From contig CAJUCE010000012.1 in assembly GCA_910584865.1 (NCBI GenBank), positions 1 to 64,000 of the forward strand: DNA of 64,000 nucleotides, given 5' to 3'. The notes beneath the pieces are model-generated. The model was not told where the DNA came from and ran no database searches. It was given only the letters and a program-made list of their open reading frames with translations. The DNA is from an uncultured Acetatifactor sp. Lineage in GTDB: Bacteria > Bacillota > Clostridia > Lachnospirales > Lachnospiraceae. A program made the translations under genes and the position numbers. Position 1 is the first letter of the stretch; every line of letters begins with the position of its first letter. Positions 61,111-64,000 of this stretch are shown here, piece by piece.

Positions 61111-62112
61111 ATGTCATATATTGACAGAATGAAGGACAGAGCCAGACTTGACAAAAAGACAATTGTATTGCCGGAGTCCAAGGACAAAAGGACCTTGCTG
61201 GCAGCAGCAAAAATTGTGGAAGAGGGCATTGCGGATATCATTATGATCGGCAATGAGGAGAAGATTACAGACGGTGCAGGATGGCTGGAGGTTGATCTGA
61301 CCGGCGTGACCATCATAGATCCCACCAATACGCCGAAACTGGACGAGTATGTGACGCTTCTGTATGAGACCAGAAAGGCGAAGGGCATGACGGAGGAGAA
61401 GGCCAGAGAGATCTTGTTAAGCGATTATCTGACTTTCGGCATTGTGATGGTGAAGGCGGGGGATGCGGACGGTATGGTGGCTGGCGCATGCCATTCCACG
61501 GCGGATACGCTGCGGCCTGCCCTGCAGATATTGAAGACGGCTCCGGGCGTAAAGCTGGTTTCCGCTTTCTTTGTCATGGATACGCAATTCAAGGATCAGG
61601 GGGAGAACGGGACATTCCTTTTCGCAGACTGCGGTCTGAATCAGGATCCCAACGCGGAAGAGCTGGCGGCCATTGCAGAGACCTCTTACAGAAGCTTTAA
61701 GGCATTGATCGGTCCCAAGCCTGTGATTGCCATGCTGAGTCATTCTACCAGGGGCAGTGCCAGGCATGCCATGGTGGACAAGGTGGTGGAGGCTACCAGG
61801 ATTGCCAGGGAGCAGTATCCGCACCTGCTTCTGGACGGAGAACTGCAGCTGGATGCGGCGCTGGTTCCAAGTGTGGCCAAGTCTAAAGCGCCGGGTTCAC
61901 CTGTGGGAGGCCGGGCAAATATCCTGATTTTCCCCAATCTGGATGCCGGCAATATCGGATATAAACTGGTGCAGAGACTGGGCGGCGCGGAGGCATACGG
62001 CCCCATGCTGCAGGGAATTGCCAAGCCGGTGAACGATCTTTCCCGGGGATGTTCCTGGCAGGATATCGTAGGCGTAGTAGCAATCACCGCCGTTCAGGCG
62101 CAGTTGTCATAA
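61111..62112 (+). CDS. pta: Phosphate acetyltransferase
   Basis: 333 residues. Interconverts acetyl-CoA and acetyl phosphate. DYLTFGIVMVKAGDADGMVAGACHSTADTLRPALQI is the family core; further on SHSTRGSARHAMVDKVVEATRIA and LDGELQLDAALVPSVAKSKAPGSPVGGRANILIFP. ATG 61111 follows AAAGGAG. ackA comes 119 bases downstream, with the candidate structured RNA between them. Confidence 0.96.
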   Translation: MSYIDRMKDRARLDKKTIVLPESKDKRTLLAAAKIVEEGIADIIMIGNEEKITDGAGWLEVDLTGVTIIDPTNTPKLDEYVTLLYETRKAKGMTEEKAREILLSDYLTFGIVMVKAGDADGMVAGACHSTADTLRPALQILKTAPGVKLVSAFFVMDTQFKDQGENGTFLFADCGLNQDPNAEELAAIAETSYRSFKALIGPKPVIAMLSHSTRGSARHAMVDKVVEATRIAREQYPHLLLDGELQLDAALVPSVAKSKAPGSPVGGRANILIFPNLDAGNIGYKLVQRLGGAEAYGPMLQGIAKPVNDLSRGCSWQDIVGVVAITAVQAQLS

Positions 62113-62114
62113 CA

Positions 62115-62209
62115 GCAACTAGCTGCCCCAGTGCCCAGAGGATTTACGGACGCAATCTTTATGCGGCCGGAAATTCTCTGCTGTTACCGGTACTGGGACA
62201 GCTTGTTGC
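62115..62209 (+). ncRNA. Candidate structured RNA in the ackA leader (copy B)
   Basis: Same fold as at 50397-50488. GCAAC/GTTGC outer stem; AGCTGCCCCAGTGCC paired with GGTACTGGGACAGCT (one C-A mismatch and one G-U pair); CAGAG/CTCTG; GATTT/AAATT; tip CGGACGC/GCGGCCG with a 9-base loop. The unpaired 3' side bulge starts CTG, as in copy A. AGGAGG of ackA follows. Confidence 0.65.
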
Positions 62210-62231
62210 GGAACTTAAATAGGAGGATAGT

Positions 62232-63428
62232 ATGAAAGTATTAGTGATTAATTGCGGAAGCTCTTCTTTGAAATTTCAGCTCATCGACTCCGAGTCTGAG
62301 CGCTGCCTGGCTAAGGGACTGTGTGAGCGGATCGGCATCGGCGGCAGTATGATTACCTATGCTCCGGAAGGCGGAGAGAAAGAGAATACCGTTACCCCCA
62401 TGGAGGACCATACGGAGGCTATCCGTCTGGTGCTGGAAGCCCTGACGAACCCGAAGACAGGCGTGGTGAAGAGCCTGGAGGAAATCGGCGCGGTAGGCCA
62501 CCGCGTGGTACACGGGGGAGAGAAATTCGCCCAGTCCGTGGTCATCGACGACGCCGTACTGGCAGCTGTGGTAGAGTGCAACGATCTGGCTCCCCTGCAC
62601 AATCCGGCCAACCTGATCGGCATCGACGCCTGCAAAAAGCTGATGCCGGGTACACCCATGGTAGGTGTCTTCGATACGGCCTTTCACCAGACCATGCCGG
62701 AGGAGGCTTATATGTACGGGCTTCCCTATGAATATTATCAGAAATACAAGGTGAGAAGATATGGTTTCCACGGAACCAGCCATTCTTATGTATCCCGCAG
62801 GGCGGCTCAGGTTCTGGGTAAAGAGTATGAGGATGTAAAGATCATCGTATGCCATCTGGGAAACGGCGCAAGCATTTCCGCCGTAAAGAACGGAAAATGT
62901 GTGGATACCTCAATGGGCCTGACTCCGTTGGAGGGCCTGATTATGGGTACCCGTTCCGGTGATATAGACCCCGCTATTATGGAGTTTCTGGCTAAGAAAG
63001 AGAACATGGGTATCGAGGATATCATGAATGTTTTAAACAAGAAATCCGGCGTACTGGGGCTTTCCGACAATTTGTCATCGGATTTCCGTGACCTGGAGGC
63101 GGGCTATCATAAGGGAGACGCCAATGCGATCCGCGCATTGAAGACATTCTGCTATCGGGTGGCGAAATACATCGGGGCCTATGTGGCAGCCATGAACGGT
63201 GCGGATGTGATCTGCTTTACGGCAGGTGTGGGAGAGAATGCCCCCATCGTCCGGAATTTTGTGTGCGAATACCTGGGTTATCTGGGGGTTGAACTGGATC
63301 AGGACGCCAATCATAAGCGCGGTGAGGATATTGTGATTACGACGCCTGACAGCCGGACTACGGTGATGGTGATTCCTACCAACGAGGAGCTGGCCATTGC
63401 TAGAGAGACTGTGCGTCTGGTAAATTAA
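62232..63428 (+). CDS. ackA: Acetate kinase
   Basis: 398 residues. Makes acetate and ATP from acetyl phosphate. Signatures: VLVINCGSSSLKFQLID at the start, GVFDTAFHQTMPEEAYMYGLP, RYGFHGTSHSYVSRRA and LGNGASISAVKNGKCVDTSMGLTPLEGLIMGTRSGDIDP. Strong AGGAGG. Last gene of the acetate operon. Confidence 0.96.
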   Translation: MKVLVINCGSSSLKFQLIDSESERCLAKGLCERIGIGGSMITYAPEGGEKENTVTPMEDHTEAIRLVLEALTNPKTGVVKSLEEIGAVGHRVVHGGEKFAQSVVIDDAVLAAVVECNDLAPLHNPANLIGIDACKKLMPGTPMVGVFDTAFHQTMPEEAYMYGLPYEYYQKYKVRRYGFHGTSHSYVSRRAAQVLGKEYEDVKIIVCHLGNGASISAVKNGKCVDTSMGLTPLEGLIMGTRSGDIDPAIMEFLAKKENMGIEDIMNVLNKKSGVLGLSDNLSSDFRDLEAGYHKGDANAIRALKTFCYRVAKYIGAYVAAMNGADVICFTAGVGENAPIVRNFVCEYLGYLGVELDQDANHKRGEDIVITTPDSRTTVMVIPTNEELAIARETVRLVN

Positions 63429-63559
63429 GCTGATAACGGAAAACATTTTCCGGACAAAATGTATAACTGTACTTGAAGAAAGATGCTGCACTCGGGCGGA
63501 GTTTTTACAGAGTTGCCCGTTCACGTTTATATTCTTCGAATTTCAGGTACTTTCTCTGT

Positions 63560-63586
63560 GCCCGGTTTATTGCTGCGGGCTGTTTT
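63560..63586 (+). terminator. Terminator-like hairpin after ackA
   Basis: GCCCG (63560-63564) pairs with CGGGC (63576-63580), followed by TGTTTT. The 306-base gap up to 63734 holds no gene. Confidence 0.5.
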
Positions 63587-63734
63587 ATGGCTTGGCAGTT
63601 CGGGACTGTGAATTTACAACTATGATACATTTATGTAAAAAGTTGGTGACAAAAGGAAAGTATGCTGATACAGCAGGGTTAAAATGAAAAGGCCGGGACC
63701 CTGCTGAGAAAGAGGCAGATTTGGAGGAAATGGT

Positions 63735-64000
63735 GTGAGGGACAGCAGAGGATACTCAAGAGGAAGCAGGAGGGAGCATATGCCGCAGAGGATAGGGGAG
63801 AAATATTCTGCAAAGAAACGATTTGACTTATTTTTGTTGTTGATTTGCCTGCTTTTGGTTGTGAATACTTTGTATCTGATGAATATGCAGGCGCAGATGA
63901 ATCGTATGGCAAAATCGTTGAGTCAGATCGCAAGCTCACTGACCGCAAGCATTCAGGATGCGGAGAACAGCGTGGGCCCCGCGCCCACCCAACAGGAGAA
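63735..64000 (+). CDS. Single-pass membrane protein (runs off the right edge)
   Basis: Open to the end of the window. GTG 63735 has GGAGG 7 bases upstream; ATG 63780 also has AGGAGG, and either may be the start. After a basic segment (KYSAKKRF) comes one hydrophobic helix (DLFLLLICLLLVVNTLYLM), then a Met/Gln-rich possible coiled coil (MQAQMNRMAKSLSQIAS). Likely anchored with the rest outside the cell; family unknown. Confidence 0.6.
   Translation, partial: MRDSRGYSRGSRREHMPQRIGEKYSAKKRFDLFLLLICLLLVVNTLYLMNMQAQMNRMAKSLSQIASSLTASIQDAENSVGPAPTQQE

Overview
The window looks like a chromosomal segment of a spore-forming Lachnospiraceae-type Firmicute (Clostridia). This is inferred from strong AGGAGG ribosome sites, sigmaA-type promoters, pta-ackA fermentation genes, an FMN riboswitch with a RibU-type ECF component, BclB-like collagen-repeat spore-surface proteins, paired BlaI/M56 regulators and a PadR-DUF2812 pair. 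No rRNA, tRNA, CRISPR array, phage or intact insertion sequence was seen.

Layout. 1-5.6 kb: a protein tail, an OGG-type DNA glycosylase and the three xanthine dehydrogenase subunits. 5.6-18.5 kb: a mixed accessory region of small enzymes (flavodoxin, HD hydrolases, GNAT, MccF-like peptidase, P-loop kinase-like protein, SGNH hydrolase, HMCES/YedK) between broken genes (MATE, PIN toxin-antitoxin, AAA-ATPase-like, two fused ABC exporters). 18.8-24 kb: a BlaI-M56 regulatory pair, an XRE regulator, and PadR-DUF2812 with a tiny membrane protein. 24-25.8 kb: two collagen-like genes. 26-32 kb, mostly minus strand: an ABC-class ATPase, a palindromic repeat element, an ABC remnant, an XRE-TPR regulator and an Rpn-like nuclease. 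32.5-37.2 kb: a fructose-PTS locus whose fruK, ptsI and DeoR regulator are intact but whose fruA and ptsH have collapsed into one short remnant, then pyrophosphatase. 37.3-41.7 kb: Nudix, riboswitch-controlled ribU, and a hemerythrin-CheX-like-receiver protein carrying an 18-copy 39-bp minisatellite. 41.9-53.4 kb: HD hydrolase, pgi, aminotransferase, MATE, ilvN, ilvC and a sodium symporter. 53.7-59.4 kb: a second BlaI/M56 pair whose sensor ends in RCC1-like repeats, then fucI. 59.5-63.4 kb: tmcAL divergent from pta-ackA, so acetate production sits beside the acetate-using tRNA acetylation enzyme. The last 270 bases start a single-TM protein that runs off the window.

Three themes stand out. 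First, the leaders of ilvC and ackA fold into the same multi-stem hairpin, with compensatory changes in the stems and a conserved core; this is a candidate structured RNA or a mobile hairpin family. Second, in-frame tandem repeats (27 to ~84 bp) recur inside unrelated proteins and leaders, including an extreme linker array. Third, many genes are eroded by internal deletions, some with visible short homology at the junction. A palindromic repeat family supplies the 3' ends of two genes.
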